DNA of 64,000 nt, taken from positions 1,860,001 to 1,924,000 of the forward strand of contig JASSKH010000031.1 in NCBI GenBank assembly GCA_031763025.1. Direction: 5' to 3'. Shown here one piece after another: positions 12,102 to 24,974 of this stretch. This DNA is from Macrocystis pyrifera. Taxonomy: Eukaryota; Sar; Phaeophyceae; Laminariales; Laminariaceae. A program made the translations under genes and the position numbers. The notes under the pieces are model-generated. The model did not search any database and was not told where the DNA came from. It worked only from the letters and a program-made list of their open reading frames with translations. Each line of letters begins with the position of its first letter. The stretch's first letter is position 1.

Positions 12102-15100
12102 ATCCAGGGCGCAGGGTCTCCCGTGAACGCGGCTGCAACCCCGACCGCTAGGGACCCTTGTGTCCGGGGGGGGCAAGGGAAACCGGCCCCGAGTAGTGTA
12201 GATGCAGCGTGTTTCTAATCGAATTCGTTTTGCCCAATCTGCCTCTCTGCATCGGCTTTGGGTTTGGTGTAGGAAACGTGTCACAGCATCTTTGGTTGGG
12301 TTGCGTTGCGTTAGGGACCGTCGTGCCAGGGGGGTTAGAGTAAACGGCCCCACGTAGATTATATACAGTGCCTTTCTACGCCTGTGACGGTGTTATGCGC
12401 TTTGACTCTTCCTATACCGTGCTACAGTACCTTTCGATCGGCTCGTGATGTTTCTTTCCCGGTGTTAGGCTGCAGCATTTAATATGTTTCGAGTATTTAT
12501 ACAGAAGAAGTGGCGACCGCCGTGTCCTTGTTCGACGACTCTACTCTCCGCACTGCTGTATCATGTAGGTTAAATCAATACAACAACACCAAGCTACAGA
12601 AATATTACCAGGCTGCAGGTAGGTGGTAACACCTAGGGAACAGCAGGGCAACGATTGGCCTTGTCTACAATTTACTATGGTCCCCCGTAAATACTTTACA
12701 GTGAAATTATCCTACTGAACCGTTGTGGCTCACCTAAAGAGCTCAACCGGGCAGAAACTACTGAGCCAAAAAGCGCAGTTCCTACCGTCGGGTGAGCCCG
12801 AAGGCAAGAGATTTGTTTCCAACAGCCTGGGTGCAATTACAGAAGGGGTTAACCTCCCGCGAGGAACCCGAAGAACGTAACAGCCACTATACGCAAGCGC
12901 AATTTTTCGTATACCAGCGTTCGGAGTGGTAGGCACGATGGGCAACTTATTATTCGTATCTAGGAAGGAATCTGGGGGTAGGCCAGGACGGAAAGAGGGC
13001 CTATACTTGCTGTAGTACCAGCCTGGTGGCTTTCGATCAGAAAGTGGAGCATTACATCTGAAATAGCGCGGTCCAAAACGCGCAAAACACACCACCCACC
13101 CAAAGTCCGATTGAGTAGATACCTATCGTCAATACACCAGAATAATATGTATTCTGCTGTATGAGATTGTCACTGTACCTACACCTACTTAGTCCTATGC
13201 CAGCATCTCGTAGGTTTCGAAGTTCGTTCGGACGCACTGCTAAATACAGACTATGGACGATCCACCATTGGGGCGGAGAGGCCCATTCTAATTCCTAGTT
13301 CTACAAGTAATGCAATACTGAGGGGAAAAGCACGTGTGAACCTGGTAAGATATTGCACGTACGCACTTACTTGCTGAGTCGTCGGTTTCAAAGCACCTCG
13401 AAAAAAATCCTACCCCGCAACCCCGGGAGCCGCCTTTACCCCGGGCGCCTCGCGCAGGGAAAAAAATGCCTTTCAATTCTTGGGACTCCCAGAAAAAAGA
13501 AAAAACGACCATGCCCGACACACCACATCGATCAGCAAGAAAAACAACGAAGGCAAACAAACGCGGCAGTCTTCCGTGCGGCGCTGCATGGGGCTTGGCC
13601 CTATACAAAACAAGAAGAGAGGAACCACGAAGGAGGTGAGAGGTCAGAGAGGCCCGACGCGAGCTCAGGGCACCCACGTTTGTGGTCCGGCGGCGAATCA
13701 GCAGCATCATACGCATCCACGGCATCCAAAAAAAAACACTCTTTTTGCTTTGTACTGCACTGACTGACTGCATCTAGAAACAGCTCAATCAAGCTATTAA
13801 TACCACAAAATAACAACAGCAGCAAGCGGTGGTCACGAGGCACGACGTGAAACGGTCCTCTCTTTCCTGCTCTAACCACAGGGGGGGTGCTCTTGCTCAG
13901 CGTGCATCGCTTCACGCGCAGGAGAATAACCCAACATCAGTGCACTGCCAATGTTGTAAGCGGCGAGCACTACTACGAGCGAACGAACCTGCCAGATATC
14001 ATCTACTTGCGGTCAGGAAGCATCGTTCGTGCCAAACTTACTGCAGGTTCTCATTCCAAAAATAGATCGTTTGTTGCCAGAGATGGTACCGAGTGCTTCG
14101 AGTGAGTGCTGCTTGCTATACAACTCTGGGGAGTCGCGCAGCTGCAAACATCTAACATACTCCCTCCGAGACCAACAGGCGGGGGAAGACGCTATGCGAT
14201 GGGAGGATCGAATGTGCCTTGCGCTCGTCGGGCTCTTACTCTCTGTGTGTGCCCTGTTCTTGGCTTCGCTGTCCCACCACTATCCGCAAATCCGAAAAAA
14301 ACAAGATCCGCAGCCGACATCGGCGCGCACGTTTGTTTTTCGCCAAATTTTTGGGCCCCCATTTTTCGAGGCAACCCCCCGGATGGGGTAGGTGGTTTAT
14401 ATCCCGCTCTACGTACAATCACAATGTGAAGAAATCTCGCTGCGCGCGTACCTCGTACTCTGTGGTAATAGCGCTGCTGTTAAACTTCTGCAAGACCCGA
14501 GCCGGACACAACAAAAGGACTGGTCACATTGGGATGCCCCTGATGTAGCGTTTGTTGCCGATGATGTTGCGCTACAGCCCGCATGAGCTGAAGCTTGACT
14601 GATAGACCGGTCGTCTCTTGAAGCATTTTTTCTTTGAACAGCAAGACTTAGAGCGTAAGGTAGACCGCGCGCGTTGGCCTATACCAGGTACACAGGTGTG
14701 GTACAGCAGTAGGACGAAAAGATAGCACACGCCGACGGACGAATTTGCAAGCTAGTTTTCTCGACCGTAAGGAAAATGCAAACGCCGAGGGGTGGTTCCT
14801 ATGGAACGATCTTGACGAGACCTTTCCAAAGCCACCCTGTTCGTTGTGTGTGGCCCCCCCCGTTTTGGAGAAAATCGGCTCGGAAACGCAGCCCAGGGGG
14901 TGTCTTAGGTGTGTTCTCTTGCGTCTTGTTCGTATATTACAAGTTGCGTGAAGACAGAAACACCACATGAGTGCCGCATGAATAAGCGCCAATACAGTAG
15001 ATACCGCTGCTGTACAGCAGCTTACGTAATGCAAGTAAAGCCTTTCGCGCAGCTCTACGTTGTCGTACTCTAAACTGCCAGCACAACCCTGCCCTTGATG

Positions 15101-15936
15101 GTAACTCGTGCAGGATAACGCGTGTTGGGTTGAAGGCCGTTGCGGAAAGGATCGGGCCGGTCAGCTCGCCCGAAGCTGGCGCAGGAGACGGCGTTGGTAC
15201 TGTGCTTCAGCAGCACCAGAACCAGCACCAGCAGCTACAGATGCTACTGGTGCGACACGACGAGGCTGACCATCAGGTGCGAGACGTTTGTATGCCAGGT
15301 ATAAAAGGTACAAAGCAGCAGCCAATATACTCATGCATCGGGTATAACTTACCAGGTATACGGATACGAGGTACTAGGTACTGCTGCTGTAAGTGGACAG
15401 CAGTATGTATTACATGGCCAAGAAAGACGTAGGCGAAGCCGTTTCTTTGATCTCTGAAGCTGCTGACTCATTTTTTACAATAGTACAAGCGAGTGCGAAC
15501 TTTCTACGCAGTTTACTGTAGTTTTTCAAGGCGCCAAGGAAATAGGGACTCCTCCCTGTTTCGAGATGGCTGAAGCCGAGCAAGTGAATCTACGTACGAC
15601 CGTCGACCTGTAGAGCATAACGACTCTGGACGAAAATATAGTAAACTTTTGAGATATCGATGTGAAGATCAAATGTTCCTTATAACTGCGTCCAGAGTCT
15701 CCGAGAGCCAACCAGCGCACACATGGTGACGACGGTTAGAAATGCGTGCGAATTCCTCGCGACAGCTATGCTATACTAATCTGGATGGAAATATAAAGAC
15801 CGTTTATTATTAATATTGATGTCTAAGCGTTCCGTATATTCGTAACGAGGGGAGTACTGCATTTCATAGCTGGTAGCTACGCTATATGCGCTGTCGCACC
15901 ACTGACCATGGTTAGTAATCACGTTCGATGAATCAG

Positions 15937-15977
15937 CCCCCCCCCCCCCCCCCCCCCCAGCCCCCCCCGCCCCCCCC
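15937..15977. repeat. Poly-C tract
   Basis: A run of 22 C is followed, after AG and again after G, by further C runs. The flanks show no LINE 3' sequence, unlike the poly-C tails at 52.97 and 63.41 kb, so this may be an independent mononucleotide repeat. Confidence 0.8.
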
Positions 15978-16153
15978 TTCGTGCATACCTCTTGTTTTAG
16001 AAGGAGTTTCCATTGCCTTTTTGTATGTTGCTCACTCGGGTGAGGGTGGATGAAAAGGCGAATTATTGTGTCGTAATCCCAGGTCACCGCTCCTTGCTTA
16101 CGCCTGCTTCGTACATACGCCGCCCCCTCAAAAGGAAGCGACGGTGTGATACG

Positions 16154-16221
16154 GAAGGGATTGCAATTAGGGATTGCAATTCGATAATGCAATTTGGGAT
16201 TGCAAGTAGGGATTGCACTTT
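16154..16221 (+). repeat. Short tandem repeat of GGGATTGCAA type
   Basis: The word GGGATTGCAA (or a close variant, such as GATAATGCAA or GGGATTGCAC) occurs five times in about 65 bp with a spacing of 13-15 bp. It could be a small minisatellite or a cluster of binding sites; nothing here distinguishes the two. Confidence 0.6.
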
Positions 16222-16937
16222 ATTTCCAGTCTAAATAGCGCTTCTAACGGACGGAGGGAGGGTCCTCAACCACGGCATCAACCATTGCAACGGAGGAGGT
16301 GCACATATATGTACCCAATATCGTTGGATCTCATGTACTCGTACGCCTGGTCGATGTATTTTGCAGTATTTGTTGTTGCTGTATACCAGAAACACATGGG
16401 ATTGCGTACCGGGGGGTGTAGCTTATATCATTCCGGGACGTTTGGAAAATAAAAATCGGGTGCTTGATAGAGCTCGTTAAGTCCGAGAGAAGCCTCAAAA
16501 ACTTTGGGCGCGAGAAGCCTCAGAAACGTTTTTCGTCATTTTTTTAATATTCGAATGGTCTCTCTATTTGGGTACAGAGTAATATATTATATTACTTTAT
16601 ACCAAATGGCCGTCTTTTCCGGAATAGTTCACTTTCCTCGTTTGGCCGCGGGTCTTTTCTCGTGCTTCCTGCTGCAGGGCCCGCAGGGGCGCGGCGTGGA
16701 CAGTACGGTGCAAGCGTTGGCTCCGGCCGGGCTCCGTGGCACATGCTCTAGGTGGTCAAAGTCACGTGACACAGTAAGCAACTCAGGGGATGGGGTCCCA
16801 CTTCCGAAAAGCCATCTAGGAAAAAACCCACCCGGATCTTCGTATTTTTAGCTGCAAAGATTTTGTTCTTCTCGCTTCTTGCTGCAACTGCAACAGCACG
16901 CGGCAGTGCTGCTCGAGCTCGTGCTGCTCGAGCTGCA

Positions 16938-17259
16938 GCAGTGAAACAACAGCAAAAGCAGGTGTACGAGTGCTGCTGGAGTCGAGTGTTGCTCGAGTGT
17001 CGCTGGGTGCTGCTGTTCTGCTGCTGAGTGCTCGTGTGCCCGTGGCTGCTTGGCCACGTCGTGCTCGTGTTCGTCTCGTGCTCGTTGCGCTTGAGCATTC
17101 GAGTGATCGTGGTCCCGTGTCTTTTTTTTGCGGTGCAATATAGGCTTGGAAACCTACTCATCATGCTCGTGCGCTCGAGTGCTGCTCCAGCAGTACGGAG
17201 CAGTACAAGAACAGCAACAACAGGCGTATGAGTCCTGCTCGAATCGAGTGTTACTCGAG

Positions 17260-17324
<65 letters not shown>

Positions 17325-17365
17325 ATGCTGAGTGCTCGTGTGCTCGTGACTGCTTGGCCACAAGA
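16938..17365 (+). repeat. Tandem duplication, second copy expanded by CTG repeats
   Basis: The block 16938-17062 recurs at 17207-17365. Both contain, in order, an AACA/GCA-rich start, CAGGYGTAYGAGT, TCGAGTGTTNCTCGAGTG, a CTG-rich middle, GAGTGCTCGTGTGC and CTGCTTGGCCAC. In copy 1 the middle is short and interrupted; in copy 2 it is a long pure triplet run. The duplicated region is also rich in CTCGAG words. Confidence 0.7.
17263..17324 (+). repeat. CTG/CAG microsatellite, about 20 units
   Basis: A nearly pure triplet run (TGC phase) of about 62 bp lies inside the second copy of the tandem duplication. Long open frames on both strands here encode runs of Ala, Cys, Gln or Ser and are by-products of the repeat. 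Confidence 0.9.
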
Positions 17366-17564
17366 CGTGAGAAAAGGCTGAACCACCACGCACGCACGTA
17401 CATACCTGGTGGCATTTTTTTACTATCTCGGTGCTATTCATCATTTATCGGATCTTTGCACCACGTATTGCGTTTGCGTATAGTAGCCGAGTGTTCACTG
17501 CCCTTTGTACAATGTGCCCGTGCCCCACGGTTTGCTTATTGTTCTGCTACTACTTTAACTCCTG

Positions 17565-17955
17565 TTGTTGCTGCCGCTACTGCTACACACAATCATCACG
17601 ATATAGCTGCTACTGTTGCTGGGAGAGGTTGCTTTTCTTGCTGCTACCCTTATTTTATTTTTACCCGTGCCACGCGGTTGCTATCTTTCTGCTCCTGTTG
17701 TTGATGCCGCTGCTGCTGCACACTTCTGCGCACAATCACGGTATAGCTGCTACTACTATTACTACTACTATTGAGGCTGGCGCCTTTTCTTGCTGCTACC
17801 CAAAGTATATTTTTGCCCGTGTCACACGGTGGCTTATCTTGGTGCTCGTGCTGATGACGCTGCTGCTGCACACTGTCACGGTATAGCTACTACTGTCGTT
17901 GCTGGCGCAGGTTGATTTCCTTGCTGTTACTCTTATTTTTTTGTGTCTGTGCGAC
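17565..17955 (+). repeat. Approximate 135-bp tandem repeat, three copies
   Basis: Units start near 17565, 17699 and 17850. Each has a GCTGCTGCACAC-like start, TCACGGTATAGCTGCTACT, a variable part, TTGCTGCTACCC, TATTTTT.CCCGTGYCACRCGGT and a short linker. Copies differ by substitutions and small indels. Open frames across it are probably accidental. Confidence 0.65.
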
Positions 17956-18094
17956 TGATGTTTTTATCACACCGTGGCTAATTCGTGTACCGGTATATTT
18001 TGTCCCGGGTGTTGCGCGTGTATAGGGTTGTCCATCAACCCATTTTCGAGCTTGGTTGTCTTGATTGATTCTTCGATCTTCCCGACGAAACATG

Positions 18095-19583
18095 TGCAGT
18101 TCATGCAGATCATGCAGATCCCACCCGATGAAGATGTACAGATCACACGGACCAAGATCCCACTCAGGTACACACCTGCCAAATATTACAGATCCTGCAG
18201 ATCATACAGATCCTGCAGGTCATGCAAACCCACCGATAAATATGTCAAATCATGCAGATCGCACAGACCCCATCCCGATCATGAACATATCATAGAGACC
18301 ACATATATTCCACTCAGGTAGATCATACGGATCCTTCAGATCACACATATGTACAGATCACACAGATCAAGTTCCCACTCATGTACACACGTGTGAATGT
18401 CTACAGCAGTACCTCATTCGGACCCCATCCCGGCTAAACATGATGTAAACAACTATGAAGTATCCAGATTTACACATCCTGCCAGATGGTACAGAAACCT
18501 GCAAGTTCCCACTCAGGTACACATGTGTGAAATATCTACCTCATCACACAGATACCACCTGGTAAATATGTACAGATCACACACATCGACATCCCCCTCA
18601 GGTACTCACACCTGCCAAATATTACAGATCCTGCAGATCATACAATTCCTGCAGGTCATGCAAACCCACCGATAAACATGTGCAGATCATGCAGATCATA
18701 CAGACAGACCCCATCCCGGTCAAGATGAACAGATCAAACAGATCAAACAGATTCCACTCAGTAGATCATGGAGATCCTGCAGATCACACATGTGTACAGA
18801 TCATACAGATCCTGCAGATTACACATAGGTACAGACCACACATATCAAATTCCCACTCAGGTACAAACGTGTGAAATACCTACCTCGTACAGACTCCATC
18901 TCGGCTACACATGATGTAAACAAGTGTGAAGTATTGAGATTTTACAGATCCTGCAGATCACTCAGGTACACACGTGTGAAATATCTACCTCATACAGACC
19001 CCATCCCGGCTGAACATGCTGAAAGCAAGTGTGCAGTATCCAGATTTTACAGATCCTCCAGATCATACAGATCCTGCAAATGGTACAGACTGCATCCCGG
19101 TTAAGATGTACAGATCACACAGGTTCCACTCAGGTAGATCATACAGATCCTGCAGATCATGCAGATTCTGCAGATCATACAGATCCCACCGGGTAAAGAT
19201 GCACAGATCACACAGATCCCATTCAGGTGCACACCTGTGAAATATCTACCTCATACAGACCCCATCCCGGCTAAACATGCTGTAAACAAGTGTGAAGTAT
19301 CCAAAAATTACAGATCATACAGAAATGCCGCAGATCATACAGATCATACAGATCGTACATACCCTATCCCGGTGTACAGATCATAGAGATCACACAGATT
19401 CCACTCAAGTAGATCATACGGATCCCGCAGATTATACACATCCTGCACATCAATGACACCCACAGATAAACATGTAAAGATCATGCAGATCGTACAGACC
19501 CTATCTCGCTCAAGATGTACAGATCAGGCAGATCGGACAGATCCCATCCCGATCGATATGTATTGATTGTACAGATCACACAG
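18095..19583 (+). repeat. CAGATC minisatellite array (left part)
   Basis: The array is built of 9-10-bp words such as CAGATCATA and CAGATCCTG, interrupted by a larger recurring module containing CCATCCCGGCTAAACATG, GTGTGAAGTATCCAGA, CCACTCAGGTACACA and GTGTGAAATATCTACCTC. The larger module recurs several times (for example near 18427, 18898, 19003 and 19262), so the array has a higher-order structure. The Copia element interrupts it at 19584 and it resumes at 25436. Short frames within it (peptides rich in RSCRSYRS) are repeat artefacts. Confidence 0.85.
19579..19583. repeat. Target-site duplication, left copy (CACAG)
   Basis: CACAG lies directly before the 5' LTR at 19584 and recurs at 25436-25440 directly after the 3' LTR. 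A 5-bp duplication is usual for Ty1/Copia integration. Confidence 0.9.
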
Positions 19584-20044
19584 TGTTATGGAAATGTTAG
19601 CACATGGCCATGTATGAGTCAATGTTCAAGTAGCACCGCTCTTGTGTCGTAGATCATAGTCCATGTACCGTTTCGGCTTGTAACGTATATTATGCGGAGG
19701 AATAGCAGCCGTATCGTCCCTGCTCGTAGGACTGAGTATCGCAGCCGTATCGTCTCTGCTCGTCACTCTCTGGTGTGACCTCTACCCGGATCGTGATGGT
19801 ATCCTAGCTGCCTATCCATCTCTGGAAGCTGCCGTCATCTGGACTCCTGCATTCTCTGTGGAGTACATCTGTGTGTGTTGGCCATCTAAGCGCCAGTGTT
19901 TACGTGTTATCACGTCTTCTTCTCTCTACAGCACGGGAGTATCTTACTCCCCGGGCCATCGCTAGCCCGGTGTCATATCTCGGGTAACACCGAGGACACA
20001 GCCTCTGTCTACATTGCCAGGGTACAACGCAATAATCCATAATA
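19584..20044 (+). repeat. 5' LTR of the Copia element
   Basis: 461 bp, beginning TGTTATGGAAATG and ending CCATAATA, identical to the 3' LTR except for four transitions. The sequence directly after it (GGTTAATGAGCC at 20045) is the place for a tRNA primer-binding site; it loosely resembles initiator-Met sites of other Copia elements, but the tRNA cannot be assigned. Confidence 0.93.
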
Positions 20045-23000
20045 GGTTAATGAGCCTCGCGTTGTGTGTGTAGTGAACACACACCTCTTCTCTGCGGAGG
20101 TTTCTTCTGCTGGAGGGAGCTTTCTGCTGGAGGTCTACATTGAGTCAACCCGTCTGCTGTTGGATCCGGACTGATCACCTGGATTCTCGGCTGCACATTC
20201 GGTACGCTACTGCTGTGTGTAAAGCATTCGGGGGTACAACTTCTAGGCGTCGATTCAGGTCGGCGAATAGAGTTGTGCAGGGTTGTTGGTTCGCATGTGC
20301 AGAGTACCGTTCAGGTATTCTGGGTCTGTGTAATTGACTTCTCGAAATCACCTGCGCGTGTCGTATCGCGAGGTGTAGTCTGTCCAAGATACCTTCTAGC
20401 TGCTGGGTGCCGACTCAGTAGCGTGTGTTAGGGTGAGAATCTGGCTTGGCTGGGTGCATCCGTTGTGGCAGCCTCATCAAATAAATATAACGTGCTCCAC
20501 GTTTCCTGCGCGTGCGTCGTCACGCGAGGTAGGGTTTGCATCCAAAACTACCTTCTCGTACCGGTTTTTGGTGCGTGCGTAAGGTTGCGGATTCGACCTG
20601 TCTGAGCAGTGCATCTGACCCGTGCGACTGCAGGACGTGGCCGGAGTTGACACCTCCGACGCCATACACCGCAGCCTAGTCATCTGTGGTAGGTTATTCC
20701 TGTGTCTCCCGGAGCATAGGAGTCCGGGCGGATACTGGTGAGTGTCCGGCGGACAAGGGTTGTGAGCTCCAGGGCTGCAATCCTGAAAAGCCTACATCCG
20801 TGTAGCAACAAGATCTTGCACCGTCCCTTGCGCGTCGAGATACCCAGGTACTCGGGGCGTTACGCGTGTGAGGAAAGCCTACGCGCCTTGAGCGTAGCCC
20901 CGTTCCCTGGAAAAGGATCGGGAGGCGATGACAGAATCGCCTTACACTGCGTTGAAAAAGACGCTCGAAATCGTTGGTCAATGCAAAGATCAACGGAACT
21001 ACCGCGAATGGGCGGAAAAGTTTCGAATGGCGGTGGGTCTTCATTCGCAGGACCTGCTGAAGATTCTTGACGGAGAATCGTGCCCCAGTGGCACTGGGAT
21101 GGACGCTGCTACAGCAGCTTCAAACTGGAAAAGTCGGAACAACCAGTTGTTCTCCCTCATTTACTTCTCCACAGTTGAATCCGCTAACATTACCACGAAG
21201 CCTTTTCAAGGGAAGACTGGGGGTGAAATGGGAAACGGAGCTGCGGCTTGGGACGCTTCGCCGGAAACACAAAAGAATCCCGGCGAGCCCTCAGGGAGCA
21301 ACTCCACTCTGCCAAGCTCCGACACGGTCAGAACGTCATCGACTTCCTGGCAACCATGGACGACTTAAAACTTCGCCTTGAAGATATGGGTGAGACCACG
21401 CCGGAGGAGACGTTCGAGGACTTAGTGTTAAATGCTCTCGTTCACTCGTCGGACTACAGCTTCATGCGGGACATGCATACCGGCAACCGTTTCAAAATGT
21501 CAAGGAAATAAAGCGAACCGCTGTGAATTACTTTATCGACGCACAATCGAGGAAGTCGTCGGGGCCCGCAGTCTCCGGCCGTGGTGCGGCAATGGCCGCG
21601 ACCAGCAAAGACCGGTGCCACAACTGCAACGAGTACGGACACTTCCAGCGAGATTGCCCTAAGCCAGCCAAGAAAAGCCGGTCGAAGTCGGGAAAGTCGC
21701 GGCGGAAGGACAAGGGCAAGAAGGCCGGTGACCCCTCTCCAAAGTGGTGCAGCTATCACAAGACTACCAGCCACAGCGACAACGAGTGCAAGGCTCAGCG
21801 AGAGATCCAGTCGCTGACTGCACGCCTGGCGATGCTGCAGTCTCCGGGGCAAGGCAGTTTCGCTCATGTCGGGAGCGCACATCCGGCCGCTTTTCCACCA
21901 CAACCGTCGGGTGCCGCTGGTTTCGCTCATGTCGGGAGCGCTCACCCCGCCGCTCTTCCTCAACCACAGTCGGGGGCTGTTGGTTTCGCTCATGTCGGGA
22001 GCGCACCCGTGGCTCCGCCTCCTCCGCAGACACAAAACGGTTTTGGCTACTCGTTCACCGCGATGGGAGTGCCCCTGCCAGCGGCGGCCACGCTTTCTCA
22101 TGGGGCTCCCACCGCGGAATCCGGGGCTGAATCGGGGGAACTTGCGTCTGCTCAGGCGGCATCACAACCGACCTACCGTCTACCCGATGGGGTTTTTCGA
22201 GCGCTCATGGCGAGCACTCCTGACCTGTCAGGTGAAGGTGGGCTTCGTACCGACGGCACCTACATTGAGCTATTGGTGGACAGCGGGGCATCATTCAACT
22301 TCGTCGATCCGGAGCTGACCCCGGGACTGCTAGCCTCAATGCGGGACTATGAACCTCTTCAGGTTCCCCACCAGATCGTCGCAGCTGGAAAGCACATCCT
22401 GTACGGGGTAGCTGCAGGCACCGTCAACGGCACCATTACCGATGATGGTGGGAACAACCAGGATTTCTCCTTTCGTGCAATCATCGTCCCTGGGCTGGGA
22501 ACGAACCTGTTTTCCGTCTCTATGGCCAAGTTCACGTACGACGAAAGTGACGACTTGGTAAGGGATGTGCGTGAATACACGTCTAATCAAGATATCGGTT
22601 CGCCTTCTCCTAACCTGGACGCTGCAGAGCCGTTAGTGACCGACTTTTTGGAACAAATCCGTGATGTCACCGATCGCGATATTGGCGTTAGCCCTGTTGC
22701 TCCTACCCCGCCTGTTTCGCCTGGGGGAGTGAGCCCTTCCGCTTCGCCATCGGGATCTACGCCGTCTGGTGCTAGGCCTGGTGGTTCTGCGCGTGGAGGT
22801 TCTTCGCGTGGTGGTTCTTCGCGTGGTGGTTCTTCACGTGGTGGTTCTGCGTCGCGCGGAGGTCGCGCCATTACACCGGCCGTGACCAGATCTGCCTCAA
22901 GCCAACCTAACGCCAGAACACTTAGCGAACTGAGACGGCTCGGCTTTGCGTACATCACGAAGGGGGAGTGCCAGGACGTAGCTCACAAGAACGGCATGTC

Positions 23001-24974
23001 TAGATTCGTGGAGTACGCGTATGCTGTACAGACCATGCAGCCGGGAGTCCCCAAGTCATATGCTGAAGCCATGAAGCTTCCAGACGCTAAGATTTGGGGA
23101 ACTGCCGCGGACAAAGAAATGGCCAGTCTGAACGAACTAGGATTGTACAAGCTGGTACCGCGATCATCTGTTCCTCCGGGACAGAAAGTCATCAACTCCA
23201 GGTGGGTTCTGAAGCGTAAAGCTGATAACTCATACAAAGCGCGGGTTGTGGCTCAAGGCTGGAACCAGGTTCCGGGCCTGGACTGCGGCAGTAAGTTTGC
23301 TCCGGTTTGCCGTCTGCAAAGCATCCGAATGGTGCTAGCAATTGCAGCGGAGCTGGATCTGGAGGTATTTCAGCTGGACGTGAAAACTGCTTTTCTGTAT
23401 GCCGACATTCAAGAGGAAGTATTTGTAGCTCAGCCACCTGGCTACCAGACCAAGGACAAGGATGGAGGCCTTCTGGTCATGAGGCTGGAGAAAAGCCTCT
23501 ATGGGCTAGCTCAGAGCCCCGGGAACTGGTTCCATACCATTGATCCCGTCCTCAAGGTCATCGGTTTCATCCCGCTGAAGTCCGACACTTGTGTCTACAT
23601 ATACCAGCATGGGGGTGTCACCGTCATCCTCACCTTGTACGTGGACGATCTACTCGTGATTGGTGGCAACATCGAAGTAATCGAGAAGATCAAGGCGCAG
23701 CTCATGGACAGGTTCAAGATGACTGACATGAGAGATGTGTCGCGTGTACTTGGGCTGCAGGTCACCCGCAACCGTGCCGAAAGGACGCTTACAATCGACC
23801 AGGAGGACTACACCAAGTCCGCGCTGGAGCGATTCGGTTTCGCCCAACTGCAAGCCAACACTGACTCCCAGATACGGACCTGAACTCTCCACAAAGCAGC
23901 CGGAGGAGACCCTACTGAACGCCGACGAGAAGCAGAGGTACCAAGCGATCGCAGGCACGGTCATGTACCTGGCTTCTGTACTCAGGTATGACAAATGTAC
24001 AGCTCGGGTCAGATTTCTCGTGCTATGTCAAATCCGTCGGACACATGGTGGCGGCCAAGCACATTTTGCGGTACCTGGCAGGGTCCACCAACTTCAAAAT
24101 TGTGTACAAGAAGGGAGGCTTTAAGCTCACGGCCTTCTCGGACTCAAACTGGGCTAATAACCCGGACAACGGCAAGTCGACGTCGTGTTACATCATGATG
24201 TTGGCCAGGGCTCCAATCAGTTTCAAATCTGGTCTTCAAAGCCTTACAGCCATGTCCACAATGGAAGCTGAGCTGGTTGCATCGGCACTCGCGATGAAGG
24301 AAGCCGTGTTCTGCATGAACATGCTGACGGAGCTAGGGTTTGGGGAGCAGTTCGTTCAAGTGCCGCTTCACTGCGACAACACTGCAACTCTGCATGCGCT
24401 TGGAAACCGTTCATATAGTTCTCGAACCAAGCACATTGCACTCCGTTACTTCTACATTCGCGAGCTGGTATCCGAGGGGAAGATTTCGACTCACTACATC
24501 TCCACAAAGGACAACCCCGCCGATATCGGGACCAAGCATTTTGCTAAACCGCGTTTCCAACAGCTACTGGACATCATCAGCAGCTTCTGACGTCAGTATC
24601 GTCGTCAACATCTTATGTTATTTGTTTGTGTCATCAACACTGTGTTTGTGTTTGTGTGTTTGTTTTGTGAACCTGTTATTTGTGGAAATCAGCTTGCTAT
24701 TTCAATGGTCAACATTCGTCTCGAACCATTACTGGTTGAACGAGACATGTAGGATTGAAGGTTATGGTAAATTTGGTTTGTGCAGGAACGACAGCAGTAC
24801 TTTTGCAAGCACATAAATGTATGCACGTAAGGCACAAAGCATTGTTAAAATTGTACTAGTAAACGCATCGAACTACTATATTGCAGGAAATGGTTTCTTG
24901 ACTGTTTTCTATTTTATCACTGACTGAAATTGTTTTTTTTTGGTTTTATCATCGAATTTCACATTGAGGGGGAG

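Larger units (their letters stand above)
10713..16153. other. Gene-poor region with scattered short repeats
   Basis: Many short frames are present but none has a domain, a consistent exon set or a signal I trust. A GC-richer patch (11590-12101) is open on the + strand and holds an approximate 51-bp repeat, listed separately. A pair of direct repeats starts at 12149 and 12311 (TAGGGACC followed by GC-rich words and CGGCCCC). No RNA gene was recognised. Confidence 0.35.

Noticed and set aside
13288-13773. 161-codon minus-strand frame overlapping plus-strand frames
   Set aside because: All three frames are compositional, with no domains; A-runs and C-runs dominate.
17228-17886. Long frames through the CTG and 135-bp repeats
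   Set aside because: The products are homopolymeric or repeat-derived and open in several frames at once.
18065-19386. Chain of short Arg/Ser/Cys-rich frames in the minisatellite
   Set aside because: They follow the CAGATC repeat in every frame and are artefacts.
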